DNA of 64,000 nt. Origin: Pseudoduganella violaceinigra DSM 15887 (GTDB taxonomy: Bacteria > Pseudomonadota > Gammaproteobacteria > Burkholderiales > Burkholderiaceae_D). Location: the NCBI RefSeq assembly GCF_000425385.1, contig NZ_KE384356.1:1-64000 (forward strand). The letters are read 5' to 3'. Below, piece by piece: positions 26,215 to 35,865 of the stretch. Below the pieces are notes generated by a model that was given only the letters and a program-made list of their open reading frames with translations, was not told the DNA's origin and searched no databases. Each line of letters opens with the position of its first letter. Position 1 is the first letter of the stretch. The position numbers and the translations under genes are program-made.

Positions 26215-29200
26215 TCAGGCCGCGTGCGATGCCACAGCCGGTTTGTTGAAGTCGGCCAGCAGCGATGCTTCCTTCTGCTTGGCGGCCTTCAGATGGCGCT
26301 CCTTGACGTGGCCGTAGCCGCGGATGTCTTCCGGGATGCGCGCAATCGCCACGGCGGTCGCCAGGTTGTCGGCGTTCAGCTTGCCCAGCAGGCCTTCCAC
26401 GGTCTTGCGGTATTCGCCGATCAGGGCGCGCTCCATCTTGCGCTCCGCGGAGTAGCCGAAGACGTCCAGGGCGCTGCCGCGCAGGCCCTTGAACTTGGCC
26501 AGCACGCCGAAGGCTTTCAGCATCCATGGACCGAATTCCTGCTTGACCAGGCGGCCTTCCTTGTCTTTCTTCGCCAGCAGCGGCGGCGCCAGGTGGAATT
26601 TCACCTGGTAGTCGCCTTCGAACATATTGGCGATCTTGGCGCGGAAGGCCGGGTCGCTGTGCAGGCGCGCCACTTCGTACTCGTCCTTGTAAGCCATCAG
26701 CTTGTAGAAGTAGCGGGCCACGGCTTCGGTCAGCTTCTTGCTGCCGAAGGCGCCTTCCGCCGTCTGCACCTGCGCCACGAAGTCGCTGTACTGCTTGGCG
26801 TACGCGGCGTCCTGGTAGGCGGTCAGCAGTTCCACGCGCTTGGCGATGATCTCTTCCAGCGTCTGGGTGCGCTTGAATTCGATCACGGTGGCCGGGGTGG
26901 CCAGCTTGGTCACGGCGGCGGTATCGTGCGCGCAGTAGCGGCCCCAGTTGAAGGCGGCCTTGTTGAACGGCACGGAGACCGCATTCAGCTCGATCGCCTT
27001 CATCAGCGCAGCTTCCGACAGCGGCACATGGCCTTTCTGGAAGGAGTAGCCAAGCATGAACATATTGGTGGCGATGGAGTCGCCCATCAGCGCGGTCGCG
27101 ATCTTGCCGGCGTCGACGAAGTCCACATTGGCGTCGCCGCAGGCGCGCTTGATTTCGGACTGCGAGGAGGTGCCGGGGAATTGCCAGTCCGGGTTCTTCA
27201 CGAAGGCCGCGGTGGTGGCGCCGGTCGAGTTGATGGCCGCGTAGGTGCGGCCTTCGCCCATGCGCGACAGCGCGTCTTTCGACGCGGTCACGATCTGGTC
27301 GCAGCCGATCACCAGGTCGGCGCTGCCGGTGCCGACGCGGGTCGAGTGCAGGTCGGCCTGCTTGTCGGCCAGGCGCACGTGCGACATCACCGGGCCGCCC
27401 TTCTGGGCCAGGCCGGACATGTCCAGCACGATGGCGCCCTTGCCTTCAACGTGGGCCGCCACGGCCAGGATCTGGCCGACGGTGACCACGCCGGTGCCGC
27501 CGATACCGGTGATCAGGATGCCGTACGGGTTGGCGGTCGACGGCAGGGTCGGCGATGGCAGTGCAGGCACTTCGCCGCCGCCGGCAGCCGCGGCTTTCTT
27601 CGGCTTTTTCAAGCCGCCGCCTTCCACCGTCACGAAGGATGGGCAGAAGCCGTTGACGCAGGAGAAGTCCTTGTTGCAGCTGGACTGGTTGATCTGGCGC
27701 TTGCGGCCCAGTTCAGTTTCCAGCGGCTCCACCGACAGGCAGTTGGACTGCACGGAGCAGTCGCCGCAGCCTTCGCACACGGCTTCGTTGATCACGGCGC
27801 GCTTGGCCGGGTCGGGGAACTCGCCTTTCTTGCGGCGGCGGCGCTTCTCGGACGCGCAGGTCTGGTCGTAGATCATGGCCGACACGCCCGGCATGTCGCG
27901 CAGTTCCTTCTGCACGTCCATCAGCTCGGAGCGGTGGCGCACGGTGACGCCCGGCGCCCAGTTGTAATCGTCCGGATATTTTTCAGGTTCGTCGGTGACC
28001 ACGATGATCGGCTTCACGCCTTCCGCCGCGATCTGGCGCGAGATCATGCCCGGATCCAGCGGGCCGTCCACGTTCTGGCCACCCGTCATTGCCACCGCGT
28101 CGTTGTACAGGATCTTGTAGGTGATGTTCACTTTCGCCGCCACCGCGGCGCGGATCGCCAGGATGCCCGAGTGGAAGTACGTGCCGTCGCCCAGGTTGGT
28201 GAAGACGTGCTTCTCGTTGGTGAACGGCGCCTGGCCGACCCAGGTCACGCCCTCCGCGCCCATATGGGTGAAGGTGGAGGTTTCGCGGTCCATCCACAGC
28301 ACCATATAGTGGCAGCCGATACCGGCCATGGCGCGCGAGCCTTCCGGCACCTTGGTCGAGGAATTGTGCGGGCAGCCCGAGCAGAAGTAAGGAATGCGGT
28401 CGGTCTCGGGATTGGCCTTGGCCGGCAGGTTTTTCAGCGCCGCCTCCTTGGCTTCCAGGAAGGCGATACGCTCTTTCACGCGGGCCGCGACCGGATGGTC
28501 CTTGCAATAATGCTGGATGCGCGACGCGATGGCGCGCGCGATCTGGGCCGGGTTCAGCTCATAGGTCGCCGGCAGCAGCCAGTCGCCGTGGCCGGTCTTG
28601 CCCTTATTGCTCCACTCGCCGGTGTCGTCGAACTTGCCGACCACGCGCGGACGCTCGCCGTCCGGCAGGTTGTACAGCTCTTCCTTCAGCGCGTATTCCA
28701 GGATCTGGCGCTTCTCTTCCACCACCAGGATCTCGTCCAGGCCCTTGGCGAATTCGTGCACGCCGTCCGCTTCCAACGGCCAGGTCATGCCGATCTTGTA
28801 CAGGCGGATGCCGATATCGGCGGCGGCTTGCTCGTCGATCCCCAGGTCGGCCAGCGCCTGGCGGGTGTCCAGGTAGGACTTGCCGGCGGTGATGATGCCG
28901 ATCTTCGGCTTGGGCGCATCCCAGATGATCTTGTTGAGCTTATTGGCGCGGCAGTAGGCCAGCGCGGCGTACCACTTGTAGCTGTTCATGCGCACTTCCA
29001 TGTCCAGCACAGTGTCCGGCCAGCGGATGTTCAGACCGCCCGGCGGCAGCTCGAAATCGTCCGGCATCTGGATCTGCACGCGGTCCGGGTCGAAGTCGAC
29101 CACGGCGCCCGACTCGATGATGTCGGTCACGCACTTCATCGACACCCACAGGCCGGTGTAGCGGCTCATGGCCCAGGCGTGCAGGCCGTAGTCGATGTAT

Positions 29201-29763
29201 TCCTGCACCGACGCCGGATACAGCACCGGGATGCCGCAGGCGTTCAGGATATGGTCCGACTGGTGCGCGGTGGACGAGGATTTTGCCGCGTGGTCGTCGC
29301 CGGCCAGCACCAGCACGCCGCCGTGCTTGGAGGAGCCGGCGTTGTTGGCGTGCTTGAACACGTCGCCGCAGCGGTCCACACCCGGGCCTTTGCCGTACCA
29401 CATGGAGAACACGCCGTCGTATTTGGCGTCTTCGAACAGGTTGGTCTGCTGGGTGCCCCAGACGGCGGTCGCCGCCAGGTCTTCGTTCATGCCCGGGTGG
29501 AATTTGACGTGGTGGGCGTCGAGGTGCTTCTTGGCCTTGATCGCTGTCATATCGACCGAGGTGACCGGCGAGCCGCGGTAGCCGGTGATGTAGCCGGCGG
29601 TGTTCAGGCCGGCCTTCAGGTCGCGCTCACGCTGCAGCATCGGCAGGCGGATCAGCGCTTGCGTGCCGGTCATGAAGGCGCGGCCGCGCTCCAGGGTCCA
29701 CTTGTCGTCCAGGGTAATGTCGTGCGCAGGCAATAGCTCGCCGCTTTTGACGGGTGCGTTCAT
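26215..29763 (-). CDS. Indolepyruvate ferredoxin oxidoreductase (fused)
   Basis: 1182 aa, a fusion of alpha, beta and gamma parts. It oxidatively decarboxylates aryl-pyruvates from aromatic amino acids to aryl-acetyl-CoA, reducing ferredoxin. Visible are the alpha-domain YITGYRGSPVTSVD, the thiamine-diphosphate region with CSGCPHNSSTKVPEGSRAMAG, a ferredoxin-like cysteine cluster (CEGCGDCSVQSNC, then CNKDFSCVNGFCPS) and the gamma domain ITGIGGTGVVTVGQIL. Start ATG at 29763 with GGAG about 10 nt upstream. It is downstream of hppD in a Phe/Tyr catabolic region and ends at a strong terminator. Confidence 0.94.
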   Translation of the reverse strand: MNAPVKSGELLPAHDITLDDKWTLERGRAFMTGTQALIRLPMLQRERDLKAGLNTAGYITGYRGSPVTSVDMTAIKAKKHLDAHHVKFHPGMNEDLAATAVWGTQQTNLFEDAKYDGVFSMWYGKGPGVDRCGDVFKHANNAGSSKHGGVLVLAGDDHAAKSSSTAHQSDHILNACGIPVLYPASVQEYIDYGLHAWAMSRYTGLWVSMKCVTDIIESGAVVDFDPDRVQIQMPDDFELPPGGLNIRWPDTVLDMEVRMNSYKWYAALAYCRANKLNKIIWDAPKPKIGIITAGKSYLDTRQALADLGIDEQAAADIGIRLYKIGMTWPLEADGVHEFAKGLDEILVVEEKRQILEYALKEELYNLPDGERPRVVGKFDDTGEWSNKGKTGHGDWLLPATYELNPAQIARAIASRIQHYCKDHPVAARVKERIAFLEAKEAALKNLPAKANPETDRIPYFCSGCPHNSSTKVPEGSRAMAGIGCHYMVLWMDRETSTFTHMGAEGVTWVGQAPFTNEKHVFTNLGDGTYFHSGILAIRAAVAAKVNITYKILYNDAVAMTGGQNVDGPLDPGMISRQIAAEGVKPIIVVTDEPEKYPDDYNWAPGVTVRHRSELMDVQKELRDMPGVSAMIYDQTCASEKRRRRKKGEFPDPAKRAVINEAVCEGCGDCSVQSNCLSVEPLETELGRKRQINQSSCNKDFSCVNGFCPSFVTVEGGGLKKPKKAAAAGGGEVPALPSPTLPSTANPYGILITGIGGTGVVTVGQILAVAAHVEGKGAIVLDMSGLAQKGGPVMSHVRLADKQADLHSTRVGTGSADLVIGCDQIVTASKDALSRMGEGRTYAAINSTGATTAAFVKNPDWQFPGTSSQSEIKRACGDANVDFVDAGKIATALMGDSIATNMFMLGYSFQKGHVPLSEAALMKAIELNAVSVPFNKAAFNWGRYCAHDTAAVTKLATPATVIEFKRTQTLEEIIAKRVELLTAYQDAAYAKQYSDFVAQVQTAEGAFGSKKLTEAVARYFYKLMAYKDEYEVARLHSDPAFRAKIANMFEGDYQVKFHLAPPLLAKKDKEGRLVKQEFGPWMLKAFGVLAKFKGLRGSALDVFGYSAERKMERALIGEYRKTVEGLLGKLNADNLATAVAIARIPEDIRGYGHVKERHLKAAKQKEASLLADFNKPAVASHAA

Positions 29764-29839
29764 CAGGTGTGTCTCCAAAAACTTCTACAAGGATTTGATC
29801 GGCGCCCCGTCTTGAGTGCGGGGCTGCCGGAATTCTTTT

Positions 29840-29886
29840 AACCCGGTAAACCTGGGTCAGACCCAAGGGTCCGACCCGGTCTGCGC
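29840..29886 (-). repeat. Dispersed palindromic intergenic element, copy B
   Basis: Minus strand GCGCAGACCGG, then GGGTCGGACCC-TT-GGGTCTGACCC, then AGGTTTACCGG. It lies 14 nt past the hppD stop codon and shares both flanks and core with the copies at 1089, 39710 and 41351. Confidence 0.75.
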
Positions 29887-29899
29887 TGCCTTATCGGGG

Positions 29900-31027
<1,128 letters not shown>

Positions 31028-31056
31028 GGTGCGTCTCCCTATTTGAATTTGCGCAC

Positions 31057-31129
31057 AGTATAGTCCCCTGCAAGCGACATTTAATTGCAAAGATTTCCCG
31101 GCACAGAGAGGATTGAGCAATAATATTGC
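31057..31129. promoter_or_regulatory. hppD/lrp divergent control region
   Basis: hppD has a perfect -10 TATACT (31062-31057, minus strand) but no good -35, suggesting activator dependence. A palindrome GCAATA-A-TATTGC at 31117-31129 lies near the regulator's own start and about 55 nt upstream of the -10. It is a plausible operator for the Lrp-type protein encoded alongside. Confidence 0.5.
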
Positions 31130-31155
31130 GAGAACTTCGATTGAAAGAGGAATTT

Positions 31156-31677
31156 ATGACCAAGATCGCGCTGGATAAAACGGATCGCAAGATATTGTCG
31201 ATCTTGCAAACCGATGGCCGGCTGTCCAACCAGGATGTCGCAGAGCAAGTCAACCTCTCTCCCTCGCCCTGCCTGCGCCGCATCAAGCGCCTGGAAGAGG
31301 AAGGCGTGATCCGCCAGTACGTGGCGCTGCTGGACCCGGACAAGATCGGCCTGGGCCTGCTGGCCTATGTGAATGTGCGGCTGGAAAAGCACAGCGACGC
31401 CGCCGCCCACAGCAATGCCCGCGCCTTGGGTGTGAACCCGACCGGCACCTCGCCGCGCGCCGATTTCGCGGTGGCGGTCGAACAGTGGCCGGAAGTCGTG
31501 GCCTGCTACGCCATGACCGGCGAAATGGATTACCTGCTGCGCGTGCATGTGGAAGACATGGACCACTTCTCGCGCTTCATGATGGCTACCTTGCTGCGCC
31601 ACCCTGCCGTGCTGGACGTGAAATCGTCCTTTGCCCTGCAGCGCATCAAGGACACCACCGCCTTGCCGCTGGTGTAA
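31156..31677 (+). CDS. Lrp/AsnC family transcriptional regulator
   Basis: 173 aa. An N-terminal winged-helix domain (LDKTDRKILSILQTDGRLSN, SPSPCLRRIKRLEEEGVI) is followed by a RAM effector domain with CYAMTGEMDYLLRV. About 15 extra residues (around HSNARALGVNPTG) lie between the two core parts of the RAM domain compared with canonical Lrp. ATG at 31156 has GAGGAA 5 nt upstream. The divergent position next to hppD and the aryl-pyruvate oxidoreductase suggests that it senses an aromatic amino acid. Confidence 0.93.
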   Translation: MTKIALDKTDRKILSILQTDGRLSNQDVAEQVNLSPSPCLRRIKRLEEEGVIRQYVALLDPDKIGLGLLAYVNVRLEKHSDAAAHSNARALGVNPTGTSPRADFAVAVEQWPEVVACYAMTGEMDYLLRVHVEDMDHFSRFMMATLLRHPAVLDVKSSFALQRIKDTTALPLV

Positions 31678-31679
31678 CC

Positions 31680-32459
31680 ATGCGCAGCCTCGTTACCATA
31701 TTGCTTGCCGCGCTGTGCGGCTTTGCCGCCGCACCCGCCGGCGCCCACGATTTCGGCCCCTACCTGCAAGCCGGCCTGCGCCTGCAGGTCATGCCCACGC
31801 TGCCGCGCCTGAAGGATCCCGAGGGCGCCGCCCTCTTGACGGTCTTGGGCGATAACGGCCGCTTCCTGGATCGGGAGCCTTTCGGCCAGGACGACATGAA
31901 CACGCTGATGGATGTCTGCGGCGTCGCAAACAGGATCAACGTCGCCTACTTGCTTCACGACCTGCAGAAAAGCGTGGCCGGCGTCGATAAAAACGATGCT
32001 CAGGCGGTGGCGCGCGCCATGCAAAGCGCGGCAATGAATAATGTCCTCGAGTACCAGGACGAAATTGCCCTGGTCATGCCATTTAGCCTTCGCTGCCAGG
32101 CGCGCATTGCGCCGCTGATGGTGACTTTCCTGCGCGACCTGCCGCCGGAGCAGTTGACCGATATCAGGAAAGGCGGCGTGCGGCAGGCGCAAAATGGCTC
32201 CTATTCCAGCTACGTCGGCTATCTCTCAACGATTACCGGGGACGGGATCAAGGAAGCCAACCTGCGCCGTTTTTCCGCCGCCATGGCGGATTCGGCGCCG
32301 GCCTTTGCCTCGATCCTGCCGCTGCCAATGCGCCGCCAACTGAGGGACCTGGCAACAGCGACCAAGGCGCGGGCACCGGCGGCGCTGGCGGACGATCTGT
32401 CGAAGGTGATCGAGGCCATGGACAGCGAGAGCTGCAGCGCAATGTGCGCCATGCGGTAG
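31680..32459 (+). CDS. Hypothetical secreted protein
   Basis: 259 aa. Signal peptide MRSLVTILLAALCGFAAAPAGA, then a mostly helical chain with no recognised domain. Cysteines occur in DVCGV, SLRCQARI and a C-terminal SCSAMCAMR, suggesting disulfides in the periplasm. It starts 2 nt after the lrp stop and is probably co-transcribed, although no functional link is evident. Confidence 0.75.
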   Translation: MRSLVTILLAALCGFAAAPAGAHDFGPYLQAGLRLQVMPTLPRLKDPEGAALLTVLGDNGRFLDREPFGQDDMNTLMDVCGVANRINVAYLLHDLQKSVAGVDKNDAQAVARAMQSAAMNNVLEYQDEIALVMPFSLRCQARIAPLMVTFLRDLPPEQLTDIRKGGVRQAQNGSYSSYVGYLSTITGDGIKEANLRRFSAAMADSAPAFASILPLPMRRQLRDLATATKARAPAALADDLSKVIEAMDSESCSAMCAMR

Positions 32460-32479
32460 GCGCGGCGCAACGGTCCCGG

Positions 32480-33280
32480 TCAGTCGTGCTCGTGCTGGCG
32501 CATCGCTGACTGCTCCAGGCGCTGGTAGTCGGTCGTGGCGCGCACCTTGGCGATCGCATTCCAGAGCGCCTCGATGCGCCTTGGGTCCTTGCCGTAAGCC
32601 TTGTGGCTGACCATCAGGTGGAAGTCGAAACTGGCGAAGGGCTCCTTCGCCAGCACCAGGCGCCCCTGGAAGCGCGGATCGTCGCGCAGCAGGCCCTCGG
32701 CATCGCGCCCCATCAATACCGCCACGTCGGCGCTGCCGGCGGCCAGCAGGCGCAAGCCCTCTTCCGCCGACTTGGGCGTATCGATCACCGTCTGGCCGCG
32801 CGCCTGCAGCATTTCCACGATGTAGTAGCCGCGCTGGGCCACCACCAGCTTGCGCGGGTTGACCAGGGTCTTGCCGTCCCAGCTGGCCGCGCTGCCCACG
32901 CGCAGATAAAGGGCGATGTGGTCGCGGTACATGGCGCGCTCCGGGTCCTGCGTGCCGTCGGCCCTGGTCGGCGGACGGCTGTACGAGCGCCGGCGCGGGT
33001 TGTCGATGGGGCCGATCATGCCGTCCATCACCCCGGTGCGCGTCTCTTCCTCGCAGCGCCGCCACGGGCGCGGTATGTAGTTGAACTGGTCGCCGGTCAA
33101 GCGGGCGACGCGTTTGAGCAGTTCGATATTCAAGCCGCTGCCGTCGGGCATGGTCCACGGCGCCTGCGGCACGTCTTCATAGCACAGGTTCAAGGGCGCA
33201 CTTGCCGCCTGCGCCTGCGCTAGTGCTTGCGGGGCGGCGATGATCAAGCCTAAGGCGATACTGCGCAGGGCGAACGGCAT
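32480..33280 (-). CDS. Periplasmic solute-binding protein, family 3 type
   Basis: 266 aa with a signal peptide (cleavage near QAQA). The sequence fits SBP family 3 (amino acid binding fold): APWTMPDGSGLNIELLKRVARLTG, then the middle MDGMIGPIDN and AEEGLRLLAAGSADVAV. No permease or ATPase gene is adjacent, so it may be an orphan sensor-like binder as often found in Burkholderiales. GAGGAGG lies 8 nt before the ATG. It ends 20 nt from the convergent hypothetical gene. Confidence 0.85.
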   Translation of the reverse strand: MPFALRSIALGLIIAAPQALAQAQAASAPLNLCYEDVPQAPWTMPDGSGLNIELLKRVARLTGDQFNYIPRPWRRCEEETRTGVMDGMIGPIDNPRRRSYSRPPTRADGTQDPERAMYRDHIALYLRVGSAASWDGKTLVNPRKLVVAQRGYYIVEMLQARGQTVIDTPKSAEEGLRLLAAGSADVAVLMGRDAEGLLRDDPRFQGRLVLAKEPFASFDFHLMVSHKAYGKDPRRIEALWNAIAKVRATTDYQRLEQSAMRQHEHD

Positions 33281-33328
33281 GGACTGCCTCCTCTCGGGTT
33301 CAGCCCATTCTACGCCAAGCCGCCACGC

Positions 33329-34009
33329 CTATCCGCCGTCGGACTTTACCCCGGGGATCCTGTCGAGCAGTTTGGCGGCGGCGCGGACGTTGGCCTTCAG
33401 CGCATAGTCGAGCGAGGCAAGCTGCTCCGCCACCGCCTCCTGCAGCACGCTGGCCGGATCGGCCGGGCCCAGTTTCAGATAGGCGTCCGCCTCGCCGTAA
33501 TCGCGGTGGATTTCCATGCCGGCTTTCTTCGCGATGTGCATCATGGTCGCATTCGACGACAGGCAGTGCATGTACAAGGTGTCGACGTCATTGTTGCGGC
33601 AGGCGATATTGGCGCGTTCGAACAGCTTGGAACCGATGCCCAGCCCGCGCGCGGACCGCGAGACCGACACGCCGAACTCCGCCACCTGGTCCTTCTCGGT
33701 GGATTTGTGCCGGTTCGCATCGCGCTCGGCAAACGCCAGGTGGCCCACGGCGACCAGCTTGAACACCCGGTTGTAGACGCCAAACACCAGGTCGCGGTCG
33801 AAGTCGATGCCGCCCACATAGCGCGCCACCTGTTCGTCGTTGACCGGGGAACCGAAGCGCAGCAGGCGGTCATGGCGCTCCAGCGAAAGAAAATGCCTCA
33901 ACATGCGGCGGCGGTCGCGCTCGCGCAATTCCTTGACCGGGATGGTCGGACGGTCCGCGCCGCCGAACAGGCCGCGCAAGGGATTGCGGAAGAAGTTAAG
34001 GCTGGTCAT
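33329..34009 (-). CDS. GNAT family N-acetyltransferase
   Basis: 226 aa. The GNAT core is visible: VAVGHLAFAE, AEFGVSVSRSARGLGIGSKLFERA (acetyl-CoA loop SARGLGIGSK) and the region MHIAKKAGMEIH. The acceptor substrate is unknown. The ATG overlaps the cca stop codon by 4 nt, making it the last gene of a GST-cca-GNAT operon. Confidence 0.88.
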   Translation of the reverse strand: MTSLNFFRNPLRGLFGGADRPTIPVKELRERDRRRMLRHFLSLERHDRLLRFGSPVNDEQVARYVGGIDFDRDLVFGVYNRVFKLVAVGHLAFAERDANRHKSTEKDQVAEFGVSVSRSARGLGIGSKLFERANIACRNNDVDTLYMHCLSSNATMMHIAKKAGMEIHRDYGEADAYLKLGPADPASVLQEAVAEQLASLDYALKANVRAAAKLLDRIPGVKSDGG

Positions 34010-35127
34010 GGTGATCCTCCTGCGCCCACCGCCTCATGCACCGCCTGCACGCGCGCCGCGCGCACCAGCACCGGGATCTGCTGCGGCGCGGCGGCCGAGC
34101 GCTGGGCGATCTCGCCGGCGTTGACCGCGCGCGCGGCGTCGAGCGCTTGGGCCAGCCGTTCGCGCTGCGGTGACAGCGTGGGATCCGCAACAGCTTGCGC
34201 GCATGCCGCGGCCGACACCATCTGCAGGAAGCGCGCCGGCTTGCGGAAACCGTCGCAGCGCTCGAACAGGCCGACCAGGGCGGCGGCATCGAGCGCCAGC
34301 GCTTGGTCCACGCTGGAACGGTCGCGCGCCGTCATCACGGCCAGGTCGCGGCACTCGGTCGGCACTTTCAGGCGCTTGCAGGCTTGCTCGACCTGCGGCA
34401 CGCTCAGCGCCAGCGTCAGCGCGGCGAAGCGCTCCGCCAGGTCCAGCTCCCGCCCGGCGGCACGGTCGATCACCGGCTCGACGTCATGTCCATCGCCGAT
34501 TTCGGGAATGATGTGCGACAGCGCGCCGCAGTCGCGCAGCGCCAGCAGCATGCGCGAGGGCTTTTGCTCCATCAGCCCGCGCGAGATTTCCTGCCAGACG
34601 CGTTCAGGCACCAGCGCATCGACCTCGCCCTCGTCCACCATGCGCCGCATCAGTGCGTTGGTCTCGGGCGCGACGCGGAAGTCCGGGTAGCGCGCAGCGA
34701 AGCGCGCCAGGCGCAGGATGCGCACCGGGTCTTCGGCGAAAGCGCCCGACACATGGCGGAAAATGCGGTTCTTGATGTCCTGCTGGCCGTGGTGCGGGTC
34801 GACCAGCGCACCGTCGTCGCCGCGCGCGATCGCATTGATGGTCAGGTCGCGCCGCACCAGGTCTTCTTCCAGCGTCACGTCGCTGGAGGTGTGGAATACA
34901 AAGCCTTTATAACCGGGCGCCGTCTTGCGCTCGGTGCGCGCCAGCGCGTACTCCTCCTGCGTTTGCGGGTGCAGGAACACCGGAAAATCCTTGCCGACGG
35001 GGCGGAAGCCGGCCTTCACCATGTCTTCCGGCGTGGCGCCGACCACCACATGGTCGTGGTCCTGGACCGGCAGGCCAAGCAATTCATCGCGCACCGCGCC
35101 GCCGACCACATATGTCTTCATTCCCAT
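34006..35127 (-). CDS. cca: CCA tRNA nucleotidyltransferase without HD domain
   Basis: 373 aa. Adds or repairs the 3' CCA of tRNAs. Catalytic features: VGGAVRDELL near residue 8, the metal pair D23/D25 in QDHDHV, and RRDLTINAIA. E. coli Cca is about 412 aa and has a C-terminal HD phosphohydrolase motif; here that motif is missing. The ATG at 35127 overlaps the GST stop (TGATG); a second ATG two codons on is also possible. Confidence 0.93.
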   Translation of the reverse strand: MGMKTYVVGGAVRDELLGLPVQDHDHVVVGATPEDMVKAGFRPVGKDFPVFLHPQTQEEYALARTERKTAPGYKGFVFHTSSDVTLEEDLVRRDLTINAIARGDDGALVDPHHGQQDIKNRIFRHVSGAFAEDPVRILRLARFAARYPDFRVAPETNALMRRMVDEGEVDALVPERVWQEISRGLMEQKPSRMLLALRDCGALSHIIPEIGDGHDVEPVIDRAAGRELDLAERFAALTLALSVPQVEQACKRLKVPTECRDLAVMTARDRSSVDQALALDAAALVGLFERCDGFRKPARFLQMVSAAACAQAVADPTLSPQRERLAQALDAARAVNAGEIAQRSAAAPQQIPVLVRAARVQAVHEAVGAGGSP

Positions 35128-35846
35128 CAGTCGTCCGGCATCTCCGCGTCGTGCAGTGGCGCGGTTTCGGTTTCCGCCAGCGCGCCGGCAATCCAGGCGT
35201 CGACCGCCGGGTGGTTGCGCATCCGCTCGCAATACGCCGACAGCGCCGGCGGCAGCACCACGCCGTAGGTCTTGAAGCGGCACACCACCGGCGCGAAGAA
35301 GGCGTCGGCAAGCGAGAATTGGCCGAACAGGAATTCGTTATGGCCGAAGCGGCTCAGGCATTCTTCCCAGATTTCGCTGATGCGGCCGATGTCGGCCTGG
35401 GTGGCGGGGGTGCGCCCCTTGCCGGGGTAGCTGCCCTTGATATTCATCGACATGGTGCTGCGCAGGCTGCCGAAGGAGCTGTGCATCTCGGCGCACACCG
35501 AGCGCGCCAGCGCCCGCGCCGCCACGTCGCGCGGCCACAGCGGCTTGTCCGGGAACTGCTCGGCCAGGTATTCGCAGATGGCCAGGCTGTCCCAGATCGT
35601 CATGTCGCCGGCCACCAGCACCGGCACCCGGCCGCTCGCGCTGTACTTGGCGATATGGTTCGAGGTGTCGGGCTGGTCGAGCAGCACGCGCACCTCGGTG
35701 AACGGGATATTGAAGGCTTTCATGGCAACCCAGGGACGCATCGACCACGAGGAATAATTCTTGTTGCCGATGATCAGGGTCAGGCCCGGTTCGCGCGCCG
35801 CGGCCAGGGTTTCGGCAAGCTTCGGGTCGAGTTCTGTGGTCTGCAT
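35127..35846 (-). CDS. Glutathione S-transferase family protein
   Basis: 239 aa. An N-terminal thioredoxin-like domain (LIIGNKNYSSWSMRPWVAMKAFNIPF, then SGRVPVLVAGDMTIWDSLAICEYLAE) and a helical C-terminal domain give a typical GST. The NKNYSSWSMRPW start is characteristic of one bacterial subgroup; Ser is the likely glutathione-activating residue. Start ATG at 35846 with GAGGAGA upstream; a TTG 12 nt earlier is less likely. Confidence 0.92.
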   Translation of the reverse strand: MQTTELDPKLAETLAAAREPGLTLIIGNKNYSSWSMRPWVAMKAFNIPFTEVRVLLDQPDTSNHIAKYSASGRVPVLVAGDMTIWDSLAICEYLAEQFPDKPLWPRDVAARALARSVCAEMHSSFGSLRSTMSMNIKGSYPGKGRTPATQADIGRISEIWEECLSRFGHNEFLFGQFSLADAFFAPVVCRFKTYGVVLPPALSAYCERMRNHPAVDAWIAGALAETETAPLHDAEMPDD

Positions 35847-35865
35847 GGTTCTCCTCAAGTCTGCA

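Noticed and set aside
26194..29736. 1180-aa plus-strand open frame opposite the ferredoxin oxidoreductase
   Set aside because: Same pattern as other antisense frames; the minus strand encodes a complete, motif-rich enzyme.
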